The notes beneath the pieces were generated by a model. It saw only the letters and a list, made by a program, of their open reading frames with translations. It was not told the origin of the DNA and searched no databases. From NCBI RefSeq assembly GCF_040954645.1, contig NC_092803.1:13021230-13085229 (forward strand): a stretch of DNA of 64,000 bases, given 5' to 3'. Position numbers and translations under genes: made by a program. Positions within the stretch are counted from its first letter, which is position 1, and the number at the start of each line of letters is the position of its first letter. The stretch is from Diabrotica undecimpunctata. Its lineage: Eukaryota; Arthropoda; Insecta; Coleoptera; Chrysomelidae. This document shows positions 10,195 through 20,680 of this stretch, in pieces.

Positions 10195-11578
10195 TTATTT
10201 GGATGTTGATGCATGGCACTGCATATCATCCACAAGTATTTCATATGATGGTACGTAATTACCGAGGGCTAAACGCAAGCATGAAGAGAGATGTTCGTAA
10301 GTTAGCCGATTACGATATTTTGATTTCACTATCTTCATTTGGGAAAATGCAGACTCACACAAGTATGTTGATCCGAATAATGCTGTGAGCTGCAGACCTA
10401 CTTGTCTCAAAATTTCGTATCGGTCGTTTTGGATATATGGATCGGTGTATATCCGAAATTATTTTCAGTACCTCATTTTGGACGGAAATAATCTCCATAT
10501 TGAACGTAACGGATATTTCAGTGGCTATTTTGTCTATGTCTTGACAAGAAAATGGATTAGACATGAATGTTACAATAGATGTCAGTTTTTTAAAATCAGC
10601 GAAGCGTCTTTCAAACTCGCTATGAAGTGCTTGCAGCTCCGTCTCGTGATAAACATAATTCAAATGAGCGGTTACCCTTTTTTTCAACAATGGAAAGTTG
10701 TTTAAATCCTTTCTGCTAATTTGCTTAATAAATAATTTCAATTTGTTGACAAAAGAATGTATTGCGCTCATCATATCGATAATTGTTTTATTTCAACGAG
10801 GTTCAAATGATTTGTTAAGGAAAGCCAGATCACTGAGCCATTTTTCGTTTTGAAGTAGATGAGTGTCGTCCCCTCGTTCTTCTAAAAAAGAATTTATTTC
10901 GGGAAGTAGCTTCTGGAACCTATCTAAAAATTTTCCACGGCTCAAACACCACCTTACATCTGTATGCAGAAGTAAATCAGTGTGTTCCGAAGAGTCGCTA
11001 GCTTCCAATTGCGCTTTAAAACGACTTTGTTGCAAGCTTCGTGCTCTTATTGAATTCACAATTTTTGTTGTCATTTTCATGATGTCGTCCATATTTAAAA
11101 TTTTGGAACACAAAACTTGCTGGAAAATGATGTAATTAAATGAAAAAAAAAACGATGGAAATTCATCGTTAGCTCGACATAATGTAACAAATCCATTTTT
11201 AACGCCAGTCATGGATGGTGCACCATATGTTGTAATACACACGAGTTTGTAAATCGGTAGCTCGTATTGTTTCACAAAATATATAAAAATGTTATATATA
11301 TCTTCTCCGCGAGTTTTTTCTTTCAGAGGCAGCATTGTTAACAATTCTTCTTTAGCCAACATGTCAGAAAATACCATCCGAATAAAAATACACAACTGGT
11401 CGGTATCAGGCTTATCGGTTGACTCGTCAAATTGCAAAGAAAAGTACATAGCATCATAATTATTTTGATCATGCACGTGTGGTGAGTCAGGACAGTCCCC
11501 GTATTTTCTCCGTGAATCGCGATCGACTTTAAAAACTGTGGCGATCGACCGGTCTATCGCGATCGACCTTTTGAGCAC
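10195..11578 (-). pseudogene. hAT transposase (SCAND3/GTF2IRD2-like) catalytic and dimerisation parts
   Basis: Three minus frames in order make up the back two-thirds of a hAT transposase. The frame at 11578-10793 has LQFDESTDKPDTDQLCIFIR, SIRARSLQ and LLLHTDVRW. The frame at 10774-10355 has the helical insertion region. The frame at 10410-10195 has the C-terminal dimerisation domain FGSTYLCESAFSQMKIVKSK followed by the CLRLAL helix. Frameshifts sit near 10780 and 10390. In the second catalytic block the usual TTDGAP reads TTYGAP, so the catalytic Asp is lost. The first block (FDEST) is intact. It would be inactive even if read through. Confidence 0.85.
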
Positions 11579-11590
11579 CGCTGGCTAGAT

Positions 11591-11849
11591 TTAAGGTGCT
11601 CTTCACTCGCCTTCGCCCATCTCTTCGTGGATAGGATTTCTTAACATCATCTACAAGTGTAGACTTGACCACTACTTGACATTTATTGACAGCAACAACT
11701 TGGCATGAATACTATCACCAAGATCTATCACACGAGCCGTTCACCCTGCTCTGTTCGGGTGTAACAGTTCATTAGGTTGTAGATAGTAAGAAAATACCAG
11801 GCTGGTATCAGAGGTGGTAAATCGGCAATTCATTAGATTGCTACACTGA
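11591..11849. other. No gene seen
   Basis: Spacer between the hAT right end and a LINE 3' fragment, with nothing recognisable. Confidence 0.4.
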
Positions 11850-12495
11850 GACAAATTTTAGAAAAATTTGTATACCTGGGAACCACAGTGAATGAATTTG
11901 TATACGTGGTAGCGCTCCTTAACACTGAAAATAATACTACCATAGAGATAAACCTCAGAATTTGCACAGCCAACAGATGCTATTTTGGGCTCAATCTCCT
12001 TCTTAAATCCACAATTATATCGAGAAGTACAAAAATCAAACTCTACAAAACAATAATACGTCCAGTCTTAGAATATGGTTCAGAGACGTGGACTCTAACA
12101 AAAAGTAAAGAAAACATGTTAGGATGTTTCGAAAGAAAAGTAGAAAGGCGAATCAATGATACAATTTCTAACTTATATATGGAATATACCAGGAATATGG
12201 AATATACCAGAAACCAGATATCGTAAAACATATTAAAATAGGACGTCTGAGGTGGATAGGGCATGTAATGCGGATGGAACAAAATGACCCAGCTAGAAAA
12301 ACGCTCCTTGTTAGACCCATTGGTCAGAGAAGAGGAAAGTCCAGAACAAGGATACTTCATATCATCGATGAAAACATGAGAAATATGGCAATACGTGCTT
12401 GGCAGAGAAAGGCGACGGACAGAGACGACTGGAGAAAAATTCTTGACGAGATTAGAACACACGCAGGGTTGTAAAGCCAAAATGATGATGTAACA
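11850..12495 (+). mobile_element. LINE family B-like 3' fragment, plus strand
   Basis: It begins with KFVYLGTTVNE, the post-palm motif. It then gives KIKLYKTIIRPVLEYGSETW and, after a shift near 12230, RLRWIGHVMRMEQ and the C-terminus DRDDWRKILDEIRTHAGL, with a stop at 12472 and an ATG-rich tail. It is one of the few plus-strand LINE copies. A local 18-bp duplication around 12178-12212 repeats MEYTRN twice. It is 5'-truncated and dead. Confidence 0.8.
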
Positions 12496-12499
12496 ATTG

Positions 12500-13189
12500 A
12501 TTTGAGTGAGGTGTATTAATTCGTGTGTAAACAGGAATCACTCCACCGCGCTTCAATGCTCCAGACTATCCCTTTTTCCCCTATAGCACTCTGATTCGCG
12601 TTAGGGGTACAACTATCAGCCTAATGCTCTTCATGTGGGAGTGCTGGGTAATGGAAGTCCAACATGGTTTACTAACCGATTCAAATTCAGGCTAGCGTTT
12701 AGCGCTTTATTCTTGTTAGCTTCTTGTGACTTGTCGGCGAAACTGAAATTGCTTGCTTGGGCCCCAAACCCCCGCTCTGGGCTACGCCCAGTTTGGAGAC
12801 TTGGTGCTCAATGGTTTGGGCCCTACGTGCCCCGTTTTTTGGTTTTGTTAATTTTTTGGTGGCTTGCATAGGTTATTTTTTTTTATTTTTTGGTGGCCGG
12901 AAGCCGTTGTTATAATTTTTGTAATTTTTTTCGTAGGATTTCCTGAAAATAAAGTTGTAATTAATAGGGCCTACACAGTTTTATTGCCGTTGTCAATGCT
13001 GATAGAGCTACGAACTATCCTCTTTTATTTATTTCGTTTACTTTCTCTCTGGGGTTTATTTTTCTTCTCTTTATAGTTAATTTTACTATCTCTCCCCGAT
13101 TATATTTGTTTTATTCTCTCTCTGGGTTAAGAAAAGACCTATTTTTCAGAAGAAATAATTATTGACCATCAATCCAATGTACCTGCCAT
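12500..13189. other. No gene seen outside the hairpin
   Basis: The plus frames here (for example at 12635-12871) have low-complexity Leu/Phe/Trp content and no motif. I regard them as chance. Confidence 0.4.
12759..12823. repeat. Nested GC-rich hairpin
   Basis: GGGCCCCAAACC (12759-12770) pairs with GGTTTGGGCCC (12813-12823) apart from one bulged C. Inside it CTGGGC-TAC-GCCCAG (12777-12791) forms a second perfect 6-bp hairpin. The block is the only GC-rich island in the 12.5-14.7 kb stretch. I cannot assign it to an element. Confidence 0.5.
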
Positions 13190-13440
13190 TCGCTGCTTCA
13201 TACCAACAATGCTTTTTCTTTATCAACGCTATAATAAACTCTGCTTGTTGATTGGCGGATAATATCTCCATGGAAAGTTGTCACTTCATCTTTTGCTCGT
13301 TCTACCCATTGGTGATTTATCTCTTGCTATTTTAAGTGTGCTGTTCTGATCGATTCTGTTTGTATAATTATTATATTCTTTTTTTTGTTTGTTTAGCATC
13401 TACTCATTTATACACTGCGTGTTACAGTTTCGTCTAATAC
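13190..13440 (-). mobile_element. LINE family C fragment
   Basis: Minus-strand decayed C-terminus with RWVERAKDEV and FHGDIIRQS. It is collinear with the family C copies at 19745-20150 (+) and 23870-24830 (-). It is short, with several stops. Confidence 0.5.
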
Positions 13441-14761
13441 CTTTACTCCTATTTCATGAAAAACTATTTGATAATATAAATCTTTTTAAACGTTGCTTAA
13501 AAATTTTATATCATTTACAAGGACTTAAAGGAGTCAAGTTTATCTTGCCATTATAGCATTTTGACATTTGTTATACATTTTAGTGTAAGAGTTTAAGATT
13601 TTCCCTTTTGGATAAATATCACAAGTAATCTACATAATATCATAAATTTTTAAATTTAAATAGGTCGTAATAATGTAAAACAAAGGTTCTTACTACTTTT
13701 TTAGCAATCCTAATCATGGTCTGATAAGATCTTAAACGTTTTTTAATGTCCTTTTATATAAAAAAATTTAAATATACCATTTACAAATACGTCTCTTTAA
13801 GGTTTTGAAATACAAACAATATATTCAGTCACCTTATTCACTAGATGTGGGTTTTTCGCCTGCCATTTATTAACATACTTTTTTTGGCATTGGGAAGATT
13901 CTGACAGACCCAGAATCATTCATTATATTCTTTTAGAAAAAAAAGTTTTCACAGGAATTACAGTCAGATCATACAAGTCAGTAGACACATCATATTTATG
14001 GGCTTTCAATTATTGATTTTAAAATAATCACATAGGTATTAAAAAAATTGTATGTGTAAGGGAATTCTTACTCTGGCCGCAAATGATGTTTTCACTATAT
14101 TTCAAACAATCACTTTAACGTTAGAATGGAATACATAAAGAATTGTTATGTTTTCATTTTATTTCGCGAACCTTCTAACCAGCTTATGAGTGACCATTTT
14201 CAAGCCAAGATCTTGGATCATAATTATTTTGCTCATACATTCATATTCATTTCATTGCGTACTAGAAGCATTATTTTATACTGTTTTGTCTGCGACACAA
14301 CTAAGAAGCTATTTTTAGATCTAATAAAGTCATTTTGAACTTACTTAAATCATTTTCTTATTGGTTTTACAAGTGAGTTCCCATAAAAAGGAAATATAGT
14401 GTGGACATTAAAAACTGTTTATTGGCCCAGACTTTGCTTTAAATATATATGAGTTTTCGATTTTACCTTCCCTCTAGTGCTTATCCTCTTTGGGTGCAAG
14501 TTATTAAACTGCTGATATCAATAATTTTGTTGGATGACATTTTGAGCCGTCCGAATGATCTTTGTGGTCTATACCTTGTTCATTATTTTAGCCACGCTGA
14601 CCTGATATCTTGTGTCTTCGATTTAACTCTGCAATATTAATTGTTGCAAGTGATATTTATTAATTCGCATGACAAAATTCACGTAATCACATCTACAAAA
14701 AGTATAGTTATCTCCAAAAATCCACTAGGACGCAAACTAGAAGATAGTAAGGTAATACATT
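13441..14761. other. No gene seen
   Basis: AT-rich. The plus frames at 14126-14338 and 14449-14640 carry no recognisable motif. No repeats stand out. Confidence 0.4.
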
Positions 14762-15400
14762 ATCATCATCATCATTACCATCATCACGTAGCGCTACAAC
14801 CCTGGGTGGTTCTTAGCTGATGGCTACTACTTTTTTCCGAAAGGCTTGGACGTTCATCAATCTGATGTACAGTGGAATATTCATTTTTTGGAGATCTGAG
14901 TAAATGGTATCTCTCCATTGCATTATGGAAAGCTTAATTGGTCTTTTTTCTGTAGAAACTTCCTCTCAAACAAGTTTTACAAGTTTTCCATTACTAAGTC
15001 TATGTATGTATCCTGCCCATCTTAGTCTCTGAGATTTAATCTCTTGGAGAATATCATTATTACTATAAAGTTTTTTTATTTCTGTTTGTTTTTATTTTAT
15101 ATTGGTTTGTGGATGTATCGTGATGAGGTTCAAGAATAATATTTTTCTTATTATCGTTTTTCTTTTAATACGTCTGAGATTTTCTTTACTGGCTTTGGTC
15201 ATCGTCCATATTTCGCATCCATATAAGTTCTTATAGGTCTGGCAATAGATTTGTAAATTTTAATTTATGTCCTTGTTAAACTTTTTGATTTTTTAAGCTT
15301 ATCTTCTCTCTAACACGGTTTTTACTATCTGTGGTATATTCTGTGGTAACATCACCTAATATTACAGTATCACATGCAAAACTGAAATTGTTGAATATCT
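14762..15400 (-). mobile_element. LINE 3' fragment with (ATC)n tail
   Basis: The fragment starts at a (TCATCA)-type microsatellite at 14762-14785, which is the 3' tail on the minus strand. It reads back through a C-terminus ending NHPGL, AGYIHRLSNG and the thumb region (MWTMTKASKEN-like) to about 15400, where the palm should begin. It is heavily mutated. The tail and order match RTE-like family B/D elements. Confidence 0.6.
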
Positions 15401-16819
15401 GTCAATACAATACTCCTTGGAATAATCAAAAACATTGAATAGGATTTAGATATGAAACGTTATTAACCCTTTTATATTTCACCCTTCGCCCTACACTCAC
15501 AGCCGAGCCACCCCTGCAGAACAGACAAAGAGCACGGAGTTGAGGGGTTGCCATGCAACCGTTCCTAACTTTCGCTATCGCACGTTTATTGATTATTTTC
15601 CGTCTCGACGGTGCTGGCGGTCATGGCGTCTTTCAGCTGACAGAAAAACAAGAGAATCGCGATCCATTTTTGTTTCTACTTTTATGTTGTTTTTACCCAT
15701 TTTGTTGTTATCGTGAATGTGACCAATAATATTAAAGTGTTGTTCTTCAAGTGGGCCAATTTTTGAAACATGTAAGTGGTTGCAGTAGTTTAATAGAGGT
15801 TGCATGAGATATGGATTTGTTTTTGATTAAATAGTGGGGTTATTTTTGGACAATATTGACTTTTAATACCATATTAAGCTTTTCAGACTATAAATAACAT
15901 ACCATTTAGGTTGGAGTTTTGTTCAAGTGCTTTAGTTTAGCTAATATTCGAGTCTTTGTGTAGCTATATCGATGTCCTTATTAAAAATTTAAAAGTTTCG
16001 ACGAATGTGCAAAGGAAGCTTCCTGGTTCGTAGACATTACTTCTGTTTCCTTAAAACGTTGCAGGTCAAATATCTCTTTTATTTCCTCTTAAGTTTAACC
16101 TGTGTTAATCTACGTTGACTAGCTAGAAACATGTTTTAAAATTAACTCTAATTTTAGAACAAGAAATTTAAGTTTTTAGTTATTATTTTCGTTTATTTTT
16201 ATTACTGTAGTATATTTTTTATATTAAATACAAAATAAAGAAAAGAAAATAAATAACTTGTCAGTGAGGTTCGACAAGGTGGTGTTGTTGACCTGGTTTC
16301 ATTTAACATGTATATTTAAACCTGTCACTGTAGTTAAAATTTATGTATATGTCTCATTTTTTTATATATGTCATGTAGTTATAAAATAAACATACAAAAT
16401 ATTATATCATCCTATTATCTTGCCTTAAATTGGATATATTGCAAGTTTGTCTTGAAAAACTTAAGACCATATAAGAACTTTTTATGCTTTTAATGTATTT
16501 TATTCTCACTTGTAATTTATATTCGGAGTCGTATGAAGTTTCAATGATCTGTAAGACATCTATTTTATCTTGATTTTCTAGCATACTTCCTAGTAAAATC
16601 TTAATGAATTTAGTAACACTTCAGTACTATTAAATTCCAGTTGATATTAAGTGGCTGGCTTTAGACTGAAAAGCGTTATTCTGTTATTTTTACCCAAGAA
16701 TATGCCCTTGAATTTCTGAATTTTATTTATTTATCGTATGGCAATTACAACACATTTAGAACAAATACACAAACACTAGTAATATAGGTATTTGACAAAC
16801 TTTAAATAGTTACAAACAA
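15401..16819. other. No gene seen
   Basis: This holds a GC-richer patch at 15480-15610 and the 20-base string TTATTAACCCTTTTATATTT at 15460-15479, which recurs exactly at 52328-52347. The minus frames at 15593-15805 and 16402-16584 have no recognisable motif. Confidence 0.4.
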
Positions 16820-16985
16820 ACTTCTTCTTAACGTGCCCTATCAAGTCCCCTTGACGTTGGCGATTATATGGCGAAACTGTCTCTGTCTTGAGCTATTCTA
16901 AAGAGTTTTTCTAGAGAGCTTTCCTCATTTCTGTCCACTCCCTGATATTCTTCAACCAAGAGGCCTGCTTTCTACCAATTCCTCT
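16820..16985 (-). mobile_element. LINE 3' terminal scrap
   Basis: The minus strand reads RGIGRKQASWLKNIREW followed by damaged sequence and a C-terminus (RHIVANVN) that is typical of a LINE C-terminal domain. It abuts the 3' end of the jockey-like copy at 17030. Confidence 0.5.
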
Positions 16986-17029
16986 GCGTCCTTCGATTGT
17001 ACCCATCATAAAACAAACAAACATCAAGT

Positions 17030-18180
17030 GTATTTATATAATCAATTGACTCTGAAGTTGCAAACAGGAAGTCTTCAGGATACCATCGTAGGATCTTGAG
17101 GGACACTCTTGAATAATGTGGTCGATGGTTTGGTTCTCCCACAGTCACATTGAGGAGACGGGTTCTTTCCCCATTTATGTAGCATGTATGTACATCTGCC
17201 ATGTCTGGTTCGGATCCTTTTTAGAGTGGACCATGTTTTGCATGGAAGATCAAAACCTGGTGGCTTGTGGGTAATGCAGGGCATGTTATTTTGCCATTCG
17301 TTCCATTCTTGGGACCATGCATTCGTGATGTTGAACTCCTCATGTATTATTCTTACCGTTTTCATTGGTGGTTTTCTAGAACGGAGACGGGTATTTCGTG
17401 CATCCTCGGTATCTTGGTGGATCGGCAGGTTTATATTGTTCATGATCTTTTTGTATTCACGTGTAAGTGCGTCGACTCGTCGTAAATGTGGACTGTGTAG
17501 CCAGACTGGAGCACAATATTCAGCGGTCGAGAAAACAAGGGCTAAGGCAGTAGAGCGGAGAGTGGAAGCCGATGCTCCCCAGGTGGTACCGCAGAGCTTC
17601 TGTATAATGTTATTTCTTGTACTCAACTTTTGGGTAGTTTTTGTTAAATGCTCTTTAAATGATAGCGTTCTGTCTAGTGTTACGCCCAGGTACTTCGGTG
17701 TTTTGTTGTGGGTAAGTGTGGTATTTTCAAACTGTATGTTGAGTTCCTTTCCAGCAAGTTTATTGTTCAGGTGAAAGTAACTAACTTCTGTTTTGGATGC
17801 ATTTGGTTGAAGTCGCCACTTGCGAAAACATTTGCCCAATGTATATAAGTCTGCCGTCAGAACTTCTTCAGACATTTCTAGTATTCTGTATCGTGTGAGG
17901 GCCCAGTCATCGGCGTATCCGAACTTTCTTCACTGTGTTTCCGGCATATCTGCTAGGTATAAGCTAAATAGTAGTGGAGAGAGCACTGACCCCTGTGGTC
18001 TGAATGGCCTGTGGTGGGCCATTCTTAAGTTTCTTTGGTGGGCTGATATCTGTACCCATCACTACTTGAAACATTCGGTCGTTGAGCATGCTATCTATTA
18101 GGCGTGCTATTGGTTTACAGGGGATTGCACGGATTGAATTTCTGAAGATGTCGTAGTTTAAGACCGGACAGATCTTCATC
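17030..18180 (-). mobile_element. jockey-type LINE reverse transcriptase fragment
   Basis: Minus frames at 18179-17964, 17875-17075 and 17202-16972 cover the palm to the C-terminus. They have MFQVVMGTDISPPKKLKNG before motif B, an intact YADD box at 17906-17917, KTEVSYFHL, KYLGVTLDRTLSFKEHL and EYCAPVWLHSPH. The zinc-knuckle-like end has HKWGKNPSPQCDCG and then, shifted, SIDYINTLDVCL. Frameshifts fall near 17960, 17900 and 17150. The LGVTLD motif and Cys-rich tail separate it from the RTE-like families in this window. It is 5'-truncated and inactive. Confidence 0.85.
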
Positions 18181-18879
18181 TTCTTCTAGATCATTTTCAG
18201 AAAAATTTATGCTGTTCAAAATGATTTGTTTTCATTAATTGCATTCAAAATAGTAATTGGCTTGATTTGTGTATATGTGACCAATAGATGTCTTGTTTTT
18301 CTACATTTTTGCTGCTAGTCATATCAGAAAGAGATTCAGATGACTAGGACAGCATTTTTGTAATAAATAATAAATAAAGGAGTTCTTATAAACTCTGACA
18401 TTTTTTCTGCATACCAGGTTTTTTGTAAATATTTGTTTGGTTGTTTTTGTGTTCGTATTGTTCAATTTTTGGTCCTTTGACGTCAATATACTAGCTCTAG
18501 AAATGTTTCAGTTAAATTTCTCCATAAATTAATTCAAGAACAACTACAAGTCAGAAGAAGGTAAATCTGGCGAACTGGGTGCATTTTGCAATAATTCGTA
18601 CTTTAATTACTTAATTTTCTCAGTATCTTTTTCATTGGCAGTCATGTGAAGTGACATGTTGTTCTGGTCAAAATGATATTTTTTTATTGAGCAAGATCCT
18701 CTCTCATGAATTTCTATATCCAGCTTGTTAAAAAAGTTACAATAATATTCTTAGTTTATAGTTTTATCCAGTTAAAGATATTTTATGAGCAAAATATCTA
18801 CTGCATCCCAAGAAACTGCTGCTAATACTCTCTTGACAGATTATTGGAATTTACCTGAAGGTACTGGATTCTCCCTCTC
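18181..18879. other. No gene seen
   Basis: AT-rich sequence without a recognisable feature. Confidence 0.4.
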
Positions 18880-19375
18880 TCCAATGGCGCTACAGCGCAA
18901 GGAGGACTCCAGCGTCTGTGTTTAAGCATCCCTTTTCTCGGCTGCCCTTCTCCAGTTACCTACCCACAATATCTTTCTTGCATATGTTCTCACTTCGTCT
19001 ATCCACCTCTTCCTTCATCTTCCTACTGGCCGACATCCCCCCATAGTTCCAATAAACGTTTTACTAGGCGTTCCATTATTATCCATTCTTATAAGGTGAT
19101 CTGCCCAGCGCAATCGTTGGGGTTTTGCATAATTAGCTTTAAAGGGTTCTGTGCAATATTGATAAAACACGTGGATAAAGCTTTTGTTCCTCATACCATT
19201 TTTGCAAATGGATACTAACATCCTTATCAATATCTTTCTTTTAAAAGTACTAATAAGGTTTATTGTTTTTTCTGTCATGATCCATCTTTCTGCGATATAT
19301 GTGGCTATTGGTCATATGATGCTTTTATGTAATTTGAACTTTACTTCCCTATGGATGTCTTTGGCTATAAACACT
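18880..19375 (-). mobile_element. LINE family F fragment
   Basis: The minus frame 19278-19015 gives KRKILIRMLVSICKNGMRN and RLRWADHLIRMDNN, ending GCRPVGR. The C-terminus continues in other frames to about 18880. It is collinear with the copy at 26165-26470. Confidence 0.65.
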
Positions 19376-19744
19376 TGCGATAGAGAGGGTTATGCTGTGA
19401 TCGGACTTTGAATCAACATCGAAAAAAAATAATGATCGCAGACTGAACAAATAATAATCTACCACACATATACCAAATGGCGAATCGAAATATTATAGGT
19501 AATAAGTAACAGCTATCATCATAATTAAATTCTTCTACAAATTTCCGATGAATCTTTTAACAGTGATAACCTGCTTATCAGTAAGGTGAAAAGTGTATAT
19601 CCACTTTCGTAATATACCTTGATCACCTTGAAATTTAATTTTCGACAATTTTTTGTTTGAAATCCAGAGCTTTGTCCATTCTTAATGTCACAACCGTCTT
19701 TGGCGATTAAAAGCAAATAAACTGGCCTTAATAACAGTATATGG
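19376..19744. other. No gene seen
   Basis: AT-rich. The minus frame 19525-19758 shows no motif. Confidence 0.4.
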
Positions 19745-20150
19745 CGAAACAGACACATTAATACTGAGATAAAGTCAAGAATTTATAAAGCCAGTGTAAG
19801 GCCAATAATGACATATGCCTCAGAAAGAAGACCCGACACAGCCACAACACAAAGGATGCTGAATAAAGATGGGAGTACTAAGAAGAATTACAGGAAATAC
19901 ACTGAGAGATTGAAAGAGGAGTGAAGACATTGGAAGAAAATGTAACCTACAGTGTATAAATAAATGGACACAAAACAGAAAAAAAAATTAAATAACCACA
20001 TAAGCAAAATAGCAAGAGATAAGTCACCAATCCTCAGAAAAAGTATAGGACGACCGCGCAAAAGATGGAGTGACAACCTTTTATAGAGGTATTAATCCGC
20101 CAACGAACAAGCAAAATTGCTTATAACGAGGAAGAGGAACAAAAAGAAGA
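19745..20150 (+). mobile_element. LINE family C 3' fragment, plus strand
   Basis: It reads EFIKPV and MTYASE-like sequence, GRPRKRWSDNLL and KLLITRKRNKKKK. The end is rich in GAAGAAG, with many stops. Its conserved order (KIARDKSPI, GRPRKRW) identifies it with the minus copies at 23870-24830 and 25390-26130. Confidence 0.65.
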
Positions 20151-20259
20151 AGACTTGACTTGTTATACAACAATAAATCTTTGTGTATTTTGTTGGTAGT
20201 CGAATATAATAGGTATAGTTATTTCTTTGCTAAATATTTTTAAACATACATGAACTTAC

Positions 20260-20401
20260 CTGTCAAAAACCGTTCTTGTATCCTATGTAACTCAACAAGT
20301 AGTGTATTTCCTTCTGCATCTTCCTGTTTTAAATCATTTGTTAAAATTTGACGGGATTGTGCACTTAGTATCCTTTTTTCACGGCACTTGTAATATTTAT
20401 C
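20260..20401 (-). pseudogene. Exon-like coding remnant beside the piggyBac insertion
   Basis: On the minus strand DKYYKCREKRILSAQSRQIL and onward stays open for 47 codons and ends at a consensus donor CAG|GTAAGT (GT at 20259-20258). I do not recognise the product. It is helical and charged. Together with 22767-23057 on the far side of the piggyBac element it probably formed one coding region before the insertion. Confidence 0.35.
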
Positions 20402-20463
20402 TTTATTAAAAATATATTAAATGTATTTTAACCCTTAAATGCCCGTGATATGAAAATAACCAT

Positions 20464-20496
20464 AAATGCCCATGTGGGGTCTCCTAGGGACCCCAC
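20464..20496 (+). repeat. piggyBac subterminal hairpin motif, left
   Basis: AAATGCCC, 4 bases, then GGGGTC-N7-GACCCC (stem extended to GTGGGGTC/GACCCCAC at 20474-20496). The tip copy of AAATGCCC at 20437 lacks the hairpin. It is probably a transposase-binding or end-pairing site by position only. Confidence 0.65.
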
Positions 20497-20680
20497 TTAA
20501 ATTTTCAATTTAGTAACGTCATTTAGCACTGACTAAAAGGAAAACACGGTTAAAAATAATTTTAAGCATATTTGAATAATTTTTATTTATTTTTCATACA
20601 AAATTAACGGCTTTTCTAGAAACAAATTATTTTCAATTCGAACAAAATTAAAATTAAATAATAATATAAGCATATAACTT

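Larger units (their letters stand above)
9650..11583 (-). mobile_element. hAT transposon, internally deleted, with recognisable ends
   Basis: The left end CAGTGGTGCTCA (9650-9661) and right end TGAGCACCGCTG (11572-11583) are inverted copies with one mismatch. Both are flanked by CTAGAT (9644-9649 and 11585-11590). These look like a decayed 8-bp hAT target duplication centred on TCTAGA with a one-base indel on the right. Near the right end the motif GCGATCGAC occurs three times (11518, 11541 and 11558), suggestive of subterminal transposase sites. The transposase remnant begins almost at the right end, so the BED-finger half has been deleted. A separate inverted repeat lies inside (9716-10079). 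Confidence 0.75.

Noticed and set aside
12635..13076. Plus frames rich in Leu/Phe/Trp
   Set aside because: Low-complexity T-rich sequence; looks like transmembrane segments only because of composition.
17184..17774. 196-codon plus frame
   Set aside because: It is the antisense of the jockey-type reverse transcriptase, whose motifs are on the minus strand.
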